Positions 46,983-54,177 of a DNA stretch of 64,000 bases are shown piece after piece (position 1 is the stretch's first letter; each line of letters starts with the position of its first letter). Location of the stretch: assembly GCA_020637775.1 (NCBI GenBank), contig JACKJV010000001.1:372001-436000 (forward strand), written 5' to 3'. This DNA comes from Brucellaceae bacterium (GTDB lineage: Bacteria; Pseudomonadota; Alphaproteobacteria; Rhizobiales; Rhizobiaceae). The position numbers were made by a program, and so were the translations under genes. The notes beneath the pieces were generated by a model. That model had not been told where the DNA came from, ran no database searches, and worked only from the letters and a program-made list of their open reading frames with translations.

Positions 46983-47573
46983 TCAGCCGGCGAAAGCGCG
47001 CTTGGTGACGGTGGCGGAAATCTCGTCCGGCCCGTAGTCACCCTCGCCGGAGACCGAAAGCAGTTCGGCAAGCCGGTTTCGCGCGCGATTGACGCGGCTC
47101 TTAATCGTGCCGATGGCGCAGCCGCAAATCTCGGCGGCTTCCTCATAGGCGAAGCCGGATGCACCGACGAGAATGATCGCCTCGCGCTGGTCGGCCGGAA
47201 GCTGGTCGAGCGCGGCGCGGAAGTCCTGCAGGTCGAGCGCGCCATATTGCGCCGGGTGAACCGACATGCGCTCGGTGAACAGGCCATCGGAATCCTGTAT
47301 TTCGCGCCCACGCTTGCGCATCTGGCTGTAAAACTCGTTGCGCAGAATGGTGAAGAGCCAGGCGTTCATGTTCGAGCCCGGCTGGAACAGGTGCTGCTTC
47401 GACCAGGCCTTCATGATCGTTTCCTGGACGAGGTCATCGGCTTTGTCATGCTTGCCGGTGAGCGAAACGGCAAAGGCGCGCAGGTTCGGCAAGGCCGCCA
47501 GCATCGATCGCTTGAACGCCCTGTCATCGGCGGACGGAGCGTCTGTCCGGTCGCCAGCCTCACTCACGGCCAT
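46983..47573 (-). CDS. ecfG: General stress sigma factor EcfG
   Basis: 196-aa extracytoplasmic-function sigma factor of the EcfG (ECF15) group. Sigma region 2 is seen in DKADDLVQETIMKAWSKQ and NAWLFTILRNEFYSQMRKR. Region 4 is DQLPADQREAIILVGASG and GTIKSRVNRARNRLAELL. It directs transcription from GGAAC-CGTT promoters and is held inactive by NepR. Start ATG at 47573 overlaps the nepR 3' end by 14 bp, typical of this pair. Confidence 0.96.
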   Translation of the reverse strand: MAVSEAGDRTDAPSADDRAFKRSMLAALPNLRAFAVSLTGKHDKADDLVQETIMKAWSKQHLFQPGSNMNAWLFTILRNEFYSQMRKRGREIQDSDGLFTERMSVHPAQYGALDLQDFRAALDQLPADQREAIILVGASGFAYEEAAEICGCAIGTIKSRVNRARNRLAELLSVSGEGDYGPDEISATVTKRAFAG

Positions 47574-47778
47574 TCTCCGCGGATGCCTTCTCACGCGGCG
47601 CGGACTGGCTGTCGACCGCGTCGAGCCGCTCCAGAAGGTCAAGAAAACGATCGGGAATGCCCTCTTCCTTGACTGAATCATAATAATCGCGCAGGCGGCG
47701 CGACACGGCGTCTCCCGTGGCTCTTGCCGATGAGGAACGGGTTGAATTCACTTTGTTTTTCACGCGATACCTTTCCAT
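47560..47778 (-). CDS. nepR: Anti-sigma factor NepR
   Basis: 72-aa small helical protein that binds EcfG and is titrated by phosphorylated PhyR. The NepR signature is LRDYYDSVKEEGIPDRFLDLLERLD. ATG at 47778 gives MERYRVKNKVN; GTG at 47763 or 47751 is also possible. It is the first gene of a nepR-ecfG operon and divergent from phyR, the classic arrangement. Confidence 0.93.
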   Translation of the reverse strand: MERYRVKNKVNSTRSSSARATGDAVSRRLRDYYDSVKEEGIPDRFLDLLERLDAVDSQSAPREKASAENGRE

Positions 47779-47803
47779 CCTGCCCGGTACGATCTGGTTC
47801 GAA

Positions 47804-47828
47804 AATGCACTGGCCGGAAAAAAGTTCC
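47804..47828 (-). promoter_or_regulatory. EcfG promoter of nepR-ecfG (autoregulation)
   Basis: On the minus strand GGAAC (47828-47824), 16 nt, CATT (47807-47804). The -10 has one change from CGTT, but the divergent phyR promoter shares the extended GGAACTTTTTT, which supports a functional pair. Confidence 0.65.
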
Positions 47829-47837
47829 GGCTTTGGC

Positions 47838-47862
47838 GGAACTTTTTTCGCGCTCACGCGTC
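47838..47862 (+). promoter_or_regulatory. EcfG promoter of phyR
   Basis: GGAAC (47838-47842), 16 nt, CGTC (47859-47862), one change from CGTT. It lies 10 bp from the divergent nepR promoter's -35, so both are controlled together. Confidence 0.65.
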
Positions 47863-47909
47863 TCGACCTTTACCGAAACGTCCAACCGGACATGGGGAGA
47901 TACTTTAGC

Positions 47910-48707
47910 ATGTCATTATCCACCCGTATTGCCGCCCATCTGCCTTACCTGCGCCGTTACGCGCGCGCGGTGACCGGTTCGCAGACATCCGGCGACGCTT
48001 ATGTTGCCGCGGCGCTGGAGGCACTGATCGCCGATCTGTCTCTTTTTCCGGCAGCAAGCTCGGACCGGGTGTCCCTGTTCAAACTCTTCTCCCACCTGTT
48101 GCGTTCCACGAATGTCGAAATTCCGGAACCGGACTCTCCCTTTGCATGGGAGCAGCGCGCGGCGGCCAACCTGGCGCGGGTGCGGCCCATCGCGCGGCAG
48201 GCTTTCCTGCTGACATCGGTGGAATCCTTCTCATCGGCCGAAGCGGCCGAGATCCTCGGAATCGACGAAGCCATGGTGGAGGCGCATCTGGAAGAGGCGG
48301 CGGAAGACATTTCACGGCAGGTGGCCACCGACATCCTCATCATCGAGGACGAGCCGCTGATCGCCATGGATATCGAGGCGCTGGTGGAAGATCTGGGCCA
48401 TACCGCGACGGGCATCGCAAGAACCCATGCAGAGGCCGTTGACCTGTTCAACCGGACGAACCCGAAAATGGTGCTTGCCGACATCCAGCTCGCCGACGGC
48501 AGTTCCGGCATTGACGCGGTCAACGACATCCTCAAGACCGCACAGGTGCCGGTGATCTTCATTACCGCCTTTCCGGAGCGGCTGCTCACCGGCGAACGGC
48601 CGGAGCCGGCCTTCCTGGTCACCAAGCCGTTCAACCCGCAAATGGTGAAGGCGCTGATCAGCCAGGCGCTGTTCTTCAACGAAGCCGTGGCCGAAAACGC
48701 CGCCTGA
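47910..48707 (+). CDS. phyR: General stress response anti-anti-sigma regulator PhyR
   Basis: 265 aa. The N-terminal sigma-like domain (1-135, an EcfG mimic: [35 protein letters not shown]) sequesters NepR once the C-terminal receiver is phosphorylated. The receiver starts [19 protein letters not shown], with acceptor D191 in [12 protein letters not shown], Thr in VIFITAFPE and Lys in [11 protein letters not shown] at 47910 has GGGGAG about 10 nt upstream. HWE kinases downstream are candidate phosphodonors. Confidence 0.96.
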   Translation: MSLSTRIAAHLPYLRRYARAVTGSQTSGDAYVAAALEALIADLSLFPAASSDRVSLFKLFSHLLRSTNVEIPEPDSPFAWEQRAAANLARVRPIARQAFLLTSVESFSSAEAAEILGIDEAMVEAHLEEAAEDISRQVATDILIIEDEPLIAMDIEALVEDLGHTATGIARTHAEAVDLFNRTNPKMVLADIQLADGSSGIDAVNDILKTAQVPVIFITAFPERLLTGERPEPAFLVTKPFNPQMVKALISQALFFNEAVAENAA

Positions 48708-48721
48708 CCCGCGCGCCTGCG

Positions 48722-48746
48722 GGAACCAACCGGAGCGGGGCACGTT
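48722..48746 (+). promoter_or_regulatory. EcfG promoter of the DUF1328 gene
   Basis: GGAAC (48722-48726), 16 nt, CGTT (48743-48746): an exact match, 31 nt before the ATG. Confidence 0.82.
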
Positions 48747-48777
48747 GATCGCCATATCGGAAAACAGGAGACGACCG

Positions 48778-48942
48778 ATGCTTTACTACGCGCTGATCTT
48801 TCTTGTGGTGGCAATCATTGCCGGCGTGCTCGGCTTCGGCGGCATTGCCGGAGCATCCGCCTGGATTGCCCAGGTCCTATTCTTCATCTTCCTCGCCGCA
48901 TTGGTGATTTCGCTGATCGCCGGCTTTTTCCGCCGGGCGTGA
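48778..48942 (+). CDS. DUF1328 small membrane protein (YtjA-like)
   Basis: 54 aa, almost wholly hydrophobic, with two TM helices around a Gly-rich turn ([16 protein letters not shown]), the DUF1328 signature. It is widely induced by stress in proteobacteria; its function is unknown. ATG at 48778 after AGGAGACGACCG. Confidence 0.9.
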   Translation: MLYYALIFLVVAIIAGVLGFGGIAGASAWIAQVLFFIFLAALVISLIAGFFRRA

Positions 48943-48974
48943 CGTGGCGGACATTGTTTCCCCAAGTGACGATG

Positions 48975-48999
48975 ACAGGCGCCCCAAGCGGGCGCCTGT
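48975..48999 (+). terminator. Hairpin after the DUF1328 gene
   Basis: ACAGGCGCCC (48975-48984) and GGGCGCCTGT (48990-48999) form a 10-bp stem with a 5-nt loop. Only TT follows, so termination strength is uncertain. Confidence 0.55.
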
Positions 49000-49032
49000 T
49001 GCCGTCTGAGAGGCCCCGTGTAGATTACCGCC

Positions 49033-50022
49033 ATGCCGCATCGCCTGACGTGGGAGAGCAAGAAAAGCAAGGACAGCGCATTCCGGGACTTCATCGTCCG
49101 GGCGCTGAACCAGTCCTATGTGGGTGCGACGCTGCAATCCCTGGACGGACGCTACATCTACATCGCGAACCTGCCGGACTGCTGGCACGTGAAGGCCGAT
49201 GCGGAGCCCGACGAAATGCAGATGTTCGGCGAGAAGCTCGGCGCAGCGCTCGGCGAAATCCGCAACCGCGTGGAGACGGGCGGCGAAGTGGAACACCTGC
49301 TGACAACCGGACCGGAGGAGCGCCGGTTCGAATTCATCATCACGCGCACCGGCAACGGCGCCGATTCGCTCATCCACACGACAATCATCGAGCTGACGGA
49401 AGAGCACCGCCGCGAACAGATGCTGCGGGCGCTTCTGCGCGAGGTCAGCCACCGGTCGAAGAACCTGCTGGCCATCATCCTGAGCATCGTTTCGCAAACC
49501 GCGCGTGGCGCCTCGACCCTTTCCACCTTCCTGCCGGTGTTTCGCGGACGGATCTATTCGCTGGCCCAATCGCAGGATCTGGTGACCGATTCGAGCTGGC
49601 GCGGCGCCCAGTTTCGCGAACTGCTGCGGGCACAGGCCGCCAAATATCTTGACCATGCCGATGCCGTGATGACCGTGAACGGCGCCGATCCGTTGCTGTC
49701 GCCCAACGAGGCGCTGCATGTGGGGCTGGCCCTGCATGAATTGCTCGTCGATGCCATCGCAGCGGCCGCGGCGCTGGGCGCGCGCCCGGAAATCACGGTC
49801 ACATGCGAAGTCAGCGGCACCGACCCCCGGCAGATCGAGATCACCTGGAGCCACACCACGAGCGGGCCGGACTTCCTTTCCGAAGCCGGGCAGGCCGACG
49901 CCTTCGCAAGCGTGGTTCTCGACCGGATCGCGCCGGCGGCGGTTGGCGGAACGGGAACGATCGAGCGGCAGGACAACCATTTCATCTACCGGCTCACCTT
50001 CGAACAGGCGCCGCAAGGCTGA
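49033..50022 (+). CDS. PAS-HWE-type histidine kinase, degenerate ATPase domain
   Basis: 329 aa without membrane segments. A PAS-like input (about 18-125) is followed by the HWE/HisKA_2 H-box REVSHRSKNLLAIILSIV with H140. The ATPase half is abnormal: the N-box reads LHELLVDAIAAAAALGA where the family has HELATNAxKYGA, and the WxE motif is WSH. It may be a pseudokinase or a partner in a heterodimer. Its place next to phyR suggests that it tunes the stress response. Confidence 0.82.
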   Translation: MPHRLTWESKKSKDSAFRDFIVRALNQSYVGATLQSLDGRYIYIANLPDCWHVKADAEPDEMQMFGEKLGAALGEIRNRVETGGEVEHLLTTGPEERRFEFIITRTGNGADSLIHTTIIELTEEHRREQMLRALLREVSHRSKNLLAIILSIVSQTARGASTLSTFLPVFRGRIYSLAQSQDLVTDSSWRGAQFRELLRAQAAKYLDHADAVMTVNGADPLLSPNEALHVGLALHELLVDAIAAAAALGARPEITVTCEVSGTDPRQIEITWSHTTSGPDFLSEAGQADAFASVVLDRIAPAAVGGTGTIERQDNHFIYRLTFEQAPQG

Positions 50023-50132
50023 GCCACGCCACCGGCTGCTTGCCGGCACGGAAAAAAAGCCCTGACCCTCTTTCCACCCGTTTGGGGAACCGGCCGCGGG
50101 CCTTGTGTATTGAGCTTCCGAAAGGAGGCAAC

Positions 50133-50330
50133 ATGAGCGACCATGACACCGAAAGCGCAGACAGCAGCGCCCGTACGCGGCCTCCTGTTTCAAGCGGCTG
50201 GCTGTTCGCCCTGTCCATGACGGCAGCCCTGGCAACCGGTGCCTGGCTCATCCTGAGTGAAGCGCCCGGCGACGCACATGGCTATTCCACATTCATGACA
50301 ACCAGTCAGGCCGAGCACCAGCGGCCATGA
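50133..50330 (+). CDS. Small single-pass membrane protein
   Basis: 65 aa: a polar N-terminus (MSDHDTESADSSARTR), one TM helix (SGWLFALSMTAALATGAWLIL) and a His-rich polar tail. AAAGGAGG precedes the ATG. A weak EcfG-like element (GGAAC at 50086-50090 with GTAT 16 nt on) is upstream. No family was recognised. Confidence 0.65.
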   Translation: MSDHDTESADSSARTRPPVSSGWLFALSMTAALATGAWLILSEAPGDAHGYSTFMTTSQAEHQRP

Positions 50331-50331
50331 A

Positions 50332-50367
50332 AAAAGCCCCCGGTTCATTCGCTGACCGGGGGCTTTT
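50332..50367. terminator. Bidirectional terminator between the small membrane protein gene and csbD
   Basis: AAAAGCCCCCGGT (50332-50344) and ACCGGGGGCTTTT (50355-50367) pair over 13 bp around a 10-nt loop, with A-run on one side and T-run on the other, serving both converging genes. Confidence 0.92.
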
Positions 50368-50390
50368 CCATCGTCTCTGGCATGGGAAGA

Positions 50391-50588
50391 TCAGTGGCGA
50401 GCGAGCCAGTCATCAATCTCGCGCTCGGCTTCCTCTTCCTGCTTGCCGTAGCGCTCCTGCAACTTGCCGGAGAGCTGCTTGCGATTGCCGGCGATGACAT
50501 CGAGATCGTCACCGGTCAGCTTGCCCCAGTTCTCCTGCACGTTGCCTTTCATCTTTTCCCAGTTTCCTTCGATCTGATTCCAGTTCAT
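50391..50588 (-). CDS. CsbD-family stress protein
   Basis: 65-aa CsbD/YjbJ-like protein: MNWNQIEGNWEKMKGNVQE and KLTGDDLDVIAGNRKQLSG are the two family repeats. Members are abundant, mostly disordered, and general-stress induced (sigma-B in Bacillus, EcfG in alphaproteobacteria). Here a perfect EcfG promoter lies upstream. The mechanism is unknown. Confidence 0.93.
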   Translation of the reverse strand: MNWNQIEGNWEKMKGNVQENWGKLTGDDLDVIAGNRKQLSGKLQERYGKQEEEAEREIDDWLARH

Positions 50589-50645
50589 GTCGTTTGTCCT
50601 CTCGTCAAATGGGGGTTTGCGGCACTGCCGCGGGGGCGCATGAAA

Positions 50646-50671
50646 AACGGTCTTGCCCGGTCAAGAGTTCC
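50646..50671 (-). promoter_or_regulatory. EcfG promoter of csbD
   Basis: On the minus strand GGAAC (50671-50667), 17 nt, CGTT (50649-50646): consensus with the longer allowed spacer. Confidence 0.8.
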
Positions 50672-50706
50672 CTCGATCATGGCCGCGTCCGGAAAATCCG
50701 GTTCGC

Positions 50707-50732
50707 GGAACCGTGTGGCGTGTCACGGCGTT
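50707..50732 (+). promoter_or_regulatory. EcfG promoter of the gene at 50761
   Basis: GGAAC (50707-50711), 17 nt, CGTT (50729-50732): an exact match 28 nt before the ATG, divergent from the csbD promoter 36 bp away. Confidence 0.8.
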
Positions 50733-50760
50733 TTCCGACTGCCAACGAGAGACCGGAGCC

Positions 50761-51105
50761 ATGGAACATCTTGCTGCACTCATGCTTGTCATCGCCTGCG
50801 GGAACACGCCGGAAAGCTGCGCGGTGCATCCGGCGCCCGTGACGGGCTACGAAACCCTTGAAGCCTGCCAGCATGCCATCGCACCCGCTCTGGGGCGCGC
50901 CGGCACGCGGAGCGGCGTTCTGGTCGCGCGCTGCCTGCCGGTCGATCCGATGGATGAACGGGAAATGGAGATCGTGTGGGACGTCACCACGCAGGACGGA
51001 CTTCAGGCTTCCGTCCGGCCCGTCGACGAGCCGGCACCCGAGACCCCTGCCAATGCACTGGTGGCCCAGGCCGCAACCGGAGAAGAAACCCGTGCCTTGC
51101 GGTGA
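50761..51105 (+). CDS. Uncharacterised Cys-containing protein under EcfG control
   Basis: 114 aa. A short hydrophobic start (MEHLAALMLVIACG) could be a weak signal. Four Cys (ACGNTPESC, EACQHA, ARCLPVD) are spaced as in small disulfide-rich periplasmic proteins. The C-terminal third is Pro/Ala-rich and likely disordered. No family was recognised. ATG at 50761 with GGAG upstream. Confidence 0.72.
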   Translation: MEHLAALMLVIACGNTPESCAVHPAPVTGYETLEACQHAIAPALGRAGTRSGVLVARCLPVDPMDEREMEIVWDVTTQDGLQASVRPVDEPAPETPANALVAQAATGEETRALR

Positions 51106-51180
51106 TTCCGCAAGGTGAACCGATCCAACAGCGTTTCCTGAAACTTGCCCTTCCCCGCAGCGGAAAAAGCGGCATACTGT

Positions 51181-51198
51181 CTTGAAAACACTTTCAAG
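51181..51198. promoter_or_regulatory. Inverted repeat just before the CHASE-HWE kinase gene
   Basis: CTTGAAA (51181-51187) and TTTCAAG (51192-51198) form a 7-bp palindrome with a 4-bp centre, ending 11 bp before the start codon. It could be an operator or a structure that masks the weak ribosome site. Confidence 0.3.
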
Positions 51199-51209
51199 AG
51201 TCAGGCCAG

Positions 51210-52817
51210 TTGCAGAGATACGGACCAGCCCTCGTCTTCTTGCTTGTCGGCCTTATCGGCCTTGGAATCACGGCAGCCGTGCATCGCACGGAGAGCCAGG
51301 CCATTCATGCGCGCTTCGAGCTTGCCGCTGACGAGGCTGTCAGCCGCGTGGAGGAACGGGTACAGCAGCACATCGCGCTGCTGGTGGCCACGGCGGCCTA
51401 TTTCCGTGCCGTCGACGGACGCCTGACGCGGCCTTCCTTCGCCGCTTTCGTGGAGGGTCTCGATCTCGACAGCCGGTTCAGGGGAATCCAGGGCATCGGC
51501 TATTCGGCCATTCTCCAGCCAGGCGAAGAGGAACAGGTTCGCGCGGCGCTGCGGGAAGCCTACGGCCTCGACCGGGCCGTGTGGCCCGAAAGCACGGAGG
51601 CGGTGCGAACCGCCATCCTGCTTCTCGAACCGATGAACGAGCGCAACCGCGCCGCGCTCGGCTTCGACATGTTTTCCGGCGAGGATCGCCAGGAGGCCAT
51701 GTGGCGCGCGCTGCAAACGGGCGAAGTGTCCGCCACGCCGCCGGTGACGCTGGTGCAGGAGATCACGAGCATCAAGCAGGCGGGATTTCTCGTCTACCTG
51801 CCGGTGTCCGAACCGGGCGGAAACGTCCCGGCCGGTTTCATCTACGCGCCCTTCCGGGCCGGCGACCTGCACGAGGCAGCGCTGCAAGGGCGGCCGCTGC
51901 CGGTGGAACTGATGACGCGGGACATCAACGCCCCGGCCGCGCAGCAGGCGCTCTATGCCACGCCCGCCTACCGGGAGACCGGCAATTCCGTTTCCTACCG
52001 CACCACGCGGGAATTCGACATCGCGGGCCGGCGCTGGGAGGTGCGGGTTCACGAGGGGGCCGGCTTCGCCAGCGACTTGCCCGGCATTTACACGTTGCTG
52101 ACGGGCCTGATCTCCTTCCTGCTGGCAACGGCGCTGTCCGCGGCCACGCGCTGGCAGCAGCAGGCCGTTGCCAACGCGCAGGCCCTGGCGGAACTGTCGC
52201 AGAGCGCTTCGGCGGAAAAAGACCTTCTGCTCAAGGAAATGAAGCACCGCATCAAGAATTCCATCGCGCGCATCCAGGCCATGGCGCGGCAAACGGCGTC
52301 GGCCAGCAATGACCTGATGGACTTTTCCGACAGCTTCTCGGCGCGGCTGCAGTCCATGGCCAATGCGCAGGACCTGCTGACCCGGTCCACCGGCAGCGGC
52401 GCCGAGCTGGGCGAGCTGATCGACACCGAATTGCAGCAGATCTACGGCTCGCAATTCGACGGCACCGAAATCGGCGGCCCGCAGGTCTTCCTCGACGCCC
52501 GGCAGACGCAGGCCATGGCCCTGACCATTCATGAACTGGCCACCAACGCCCTCAAATATGGCGCCGGCTCGCAAACCGATGGCAAGCTCGCCATCCGCTG
52601 GACCCTCTCGGGAAACGGCAGCCGGATGCTTTCGCTGACCTGGGACGAGCGCTTTCCGGCCCGGCCCGGTGAGGGCGAACCGGAGCGCCGGGGTTTCGGC
52701 TCACGCCTTATCGACGCGAATATTCGCGGCGAGTTGCGCGGCACGATCGAGCGGACCTACCATGACCAGGGCCTGACGATCGCCATCGGCATTCCGCTCA
52801 ACGCGGAAAACGGCTGA
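51210..52817 (+). CDS. Membrane CHASE-domain HWE histidine kinase
   Basis: 535 aa. TM1 (about 5-25), a periplasmic CHASE domain (about 45-270, with GIQGIGYSAILQ and PVSEPGGNVPAGFIYAPF), TM2 (about 288-310), then an HWE kinase. The H-box is LLKEMKHRIKNSIARIQAM with H346; the ATPase has the canonical HELATNALKYGA and the WxE motif in LTWDERF. It is a full kinase and the best local candidate for phosphorylating PhyR. The start is TTG at 51210, the only one before TM1. Confidence 0.9.
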   Translation: MQRYGPALVFLLVGLIGLGITAAVHRTESQAIHARFELAADEAVSRVEERVQQHIALLVATAAYFRAVDGRLTRPSFAAFVEGLDLDSRFRGIQGIGYSAILQPGEEEQVRAALREAYGLDRAVWPESTEAVRTAILLLEPMNERNRAALGFDMFSGEDRQEAMWRALQTGEVSATPPVTLVQEITSIKQAGFLVYLPVSEPGGNVPAGFIYAPFRAGDLHEAALQGRPLPVELMTRDINAPAAQQALYATPAYRETGNSVSYRTTREFDIAGRRWEVRVHEGAGFASDLPGIYTLLTGLISFLLATALSAATRWQQQAVANAQALAELSQSASAEKDLLLKEMKHRIKNSIARIQAMARQTASASNDLMDFSDSFSARLQSMANAQDLLTRSTGSGAELGELIDTELQQIYGSQFDGTEIGGPQVFLDARQTQAMALTIHELATNALKYGAGSQTDGKLAIRWTLSGNGSRMLSLTWDERFPARPGEGEPERRGFGSRLIDANIRGELRGTIERTYHDQGLTIAIGIPLNAENG

Positions 52818-52842
52818 GGAACCGAAACGGCGCACGGACGTT
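52818..52842 (+). promoter_or_regulatory. EcfG promoter of the AI-2E family transporter gene
   Basis: GGAAC (52818-52822), 16 nt, CGTT (52839-52842): an exact match starting one base after the kinase stop codon and 28 nt before the ATG. Confidence 0.8.
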
Positions 52843-52869
52843 TTTCCGTGGAACCGGAGAAAGCCGCCC

Positions 52870-53985
52870 ATGCGCCACTTCCCTCCCGGACGCGGCGCCA
52901 GGCAGACGGCGCAGTCCGGTACAATGGACGCGTTCATTTCGCTCGCGGCGCGCTTCAGCGCCATTGCCGTGGGATTGCTCGCTGTCACGGTAATCGTCGA
53001 TCACGGGCAGGTGCTGATCGCGCCGGTGACGCTGGCCATGGTTATCGGGCTGATGTTCGGCCCCCTGGCCGACCGGATCGAGAATGCCGGCATTCCGGCG
53101 CCCATTTCCGCCGCGGCCATCGTGCTGGCGTTCCTGGCGCTGATCTCGGCGGTGGTCGCGACGATCGTGATCCCGCTGACCGCGTGGACGGAGAGGCTGC
53201 CTGTCATCTGGGCGCGGGCACAGACCATCCTGGCCGACTGGAAGGACCTGCTGACGACGCTGGACAGCATGAGCGCAAGCCTGCAAACGGCGCTCGGGCA
53301 GGAGGGTGTGACGCAGGAAGTGAAGGTGGATGATGGCTCGACGGCGGAAAACGTCGCCTGGCTGGCGCCGGCGCTGGCAACGCAGATCGTGCTGTTCCTC
53401 GCCAGCCTCTACTTCTTCATGGCCACGCGCCATCAATTGCGCCATTCGGTGCTCAGCCTGTGCTTCGACAGGCGGCTTCGCTGGCGCATGGCCCATGTCT
53501 TCCGCGACGTGGAAACGCTGGTCTCGCGCTACCTGATGTCCATCACGGCGATCAATATCGCCATGGGGGCGTGTGTCAGCGTCGCGATGGCGCTCCTCGG
53601 CGTGCCGTCCCCGCTGCTGTGGGGCGTGCTGGCCGGCCTCTTGAACTATGCCATCTATATCGGGCCGGCCATCATGTCGCTGATCATGCTCGGCGTCGGC
53701 CTTGCCACCGGATCCTCGACCTCGGGCTATCTGGCACCCATGCTCGCCTATCTGGCCGTCAACATGACGGAAGCCCAGTTCGTGACCCCGCATGTGCTTG
53801 GCCGAACGCTGACGCTGAACCCGTTCATCGTGCTTCTGGCCCTGGCATTCTGGATCTGGGCATGGGGCCCGGTGGGCGGATTCATCGCCGTGCCCCTGCT
53901 GCTCGTGGCGGCCGCCGCGATCCGTCACGTCTCGCCGGCCAACCACCGCCGCCATGCGCTTCAAGCCAATGCGGAAAAAAACTGA
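52870..53985 (+). CDS. AI-2E family (PerM/TqsA) transporter
   Basis: 371-aa polytopic inner-membrane protein with eight predicted helices in the family's split pattern: two pairs, a soluble stretch (TERLPVIWARAQTILADWK), then a C-terminal set with LLWGVLAGLLNYAIYIGP and VTPHVLGRTLTLNPFIVLLALAFW. Members export autoinducer-2 or act in ion exchange; the substrate here is unknown. ATG at 52870 with GGAGAAAG upstream; 52924 is an alternative. Confidence 0.9.
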   Translation: MRHFPPGRGARQTAQSGTMDAFISLAARFSAIAVGLLAVTVIVDHGQVLIAPVTLAMVIGLMFGPLADRIENAGIPAPISAAAIVLAFLALISAVVATIVIPLTAWTERLPVIWARAQTILADWKDLLTTLDSMSASLQTALGQEGVTQEVKVDDGSTAENVAWLAPALATQIVLFLASLYFFMATRHQLRHSVLSLCFDRRLRWRMAHVFRDVETLVSRYLMSITAINIAMGACVSVAMALLGVPSPLLWGVLAGLLNYAIYIGPAIMSLIMLGVGLATGSSTSGYLAPMLAYLAVNMTEAQFVTPHVLGRTLTLNPFIVLLALAFWIWAWGPVGGFIAVPLLLVAAAAIRHVSPANHRRHALQANAEKN

Positions 53986-54108
53986 TACCGGCAGCGGAAC
54001 AATATGCCACGCCCAGGCATTCTAGGGGCGTGACAGGCTCGAGATACCCCTCCCCGCACCAAAGCTGTCACTCTTGTCCGCTTCTCCTGCCCCCCGGAAG
54101 CGGGCTCC

Positions 54109-54148
54109 AAGAGGGAAGCGCCTTCTGCCCGCGGCGCTTCCCTCTTTT
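54109..54148. terminator. Bidirectional terminator between the AI-2E transporter gene and dabA
   Basis: AAGAGGGAAGCGCC (54109-54122) pairs over 14 bp with GGCGCTTCCCTCTT (54133-54146) around a 10-nt loop, followed by TT. It separates two converging genes. Confidence 0.88.
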
Positions 54149-54177
54149 CATCGGGCCGGTGTTCCGGCCGGTCATTC

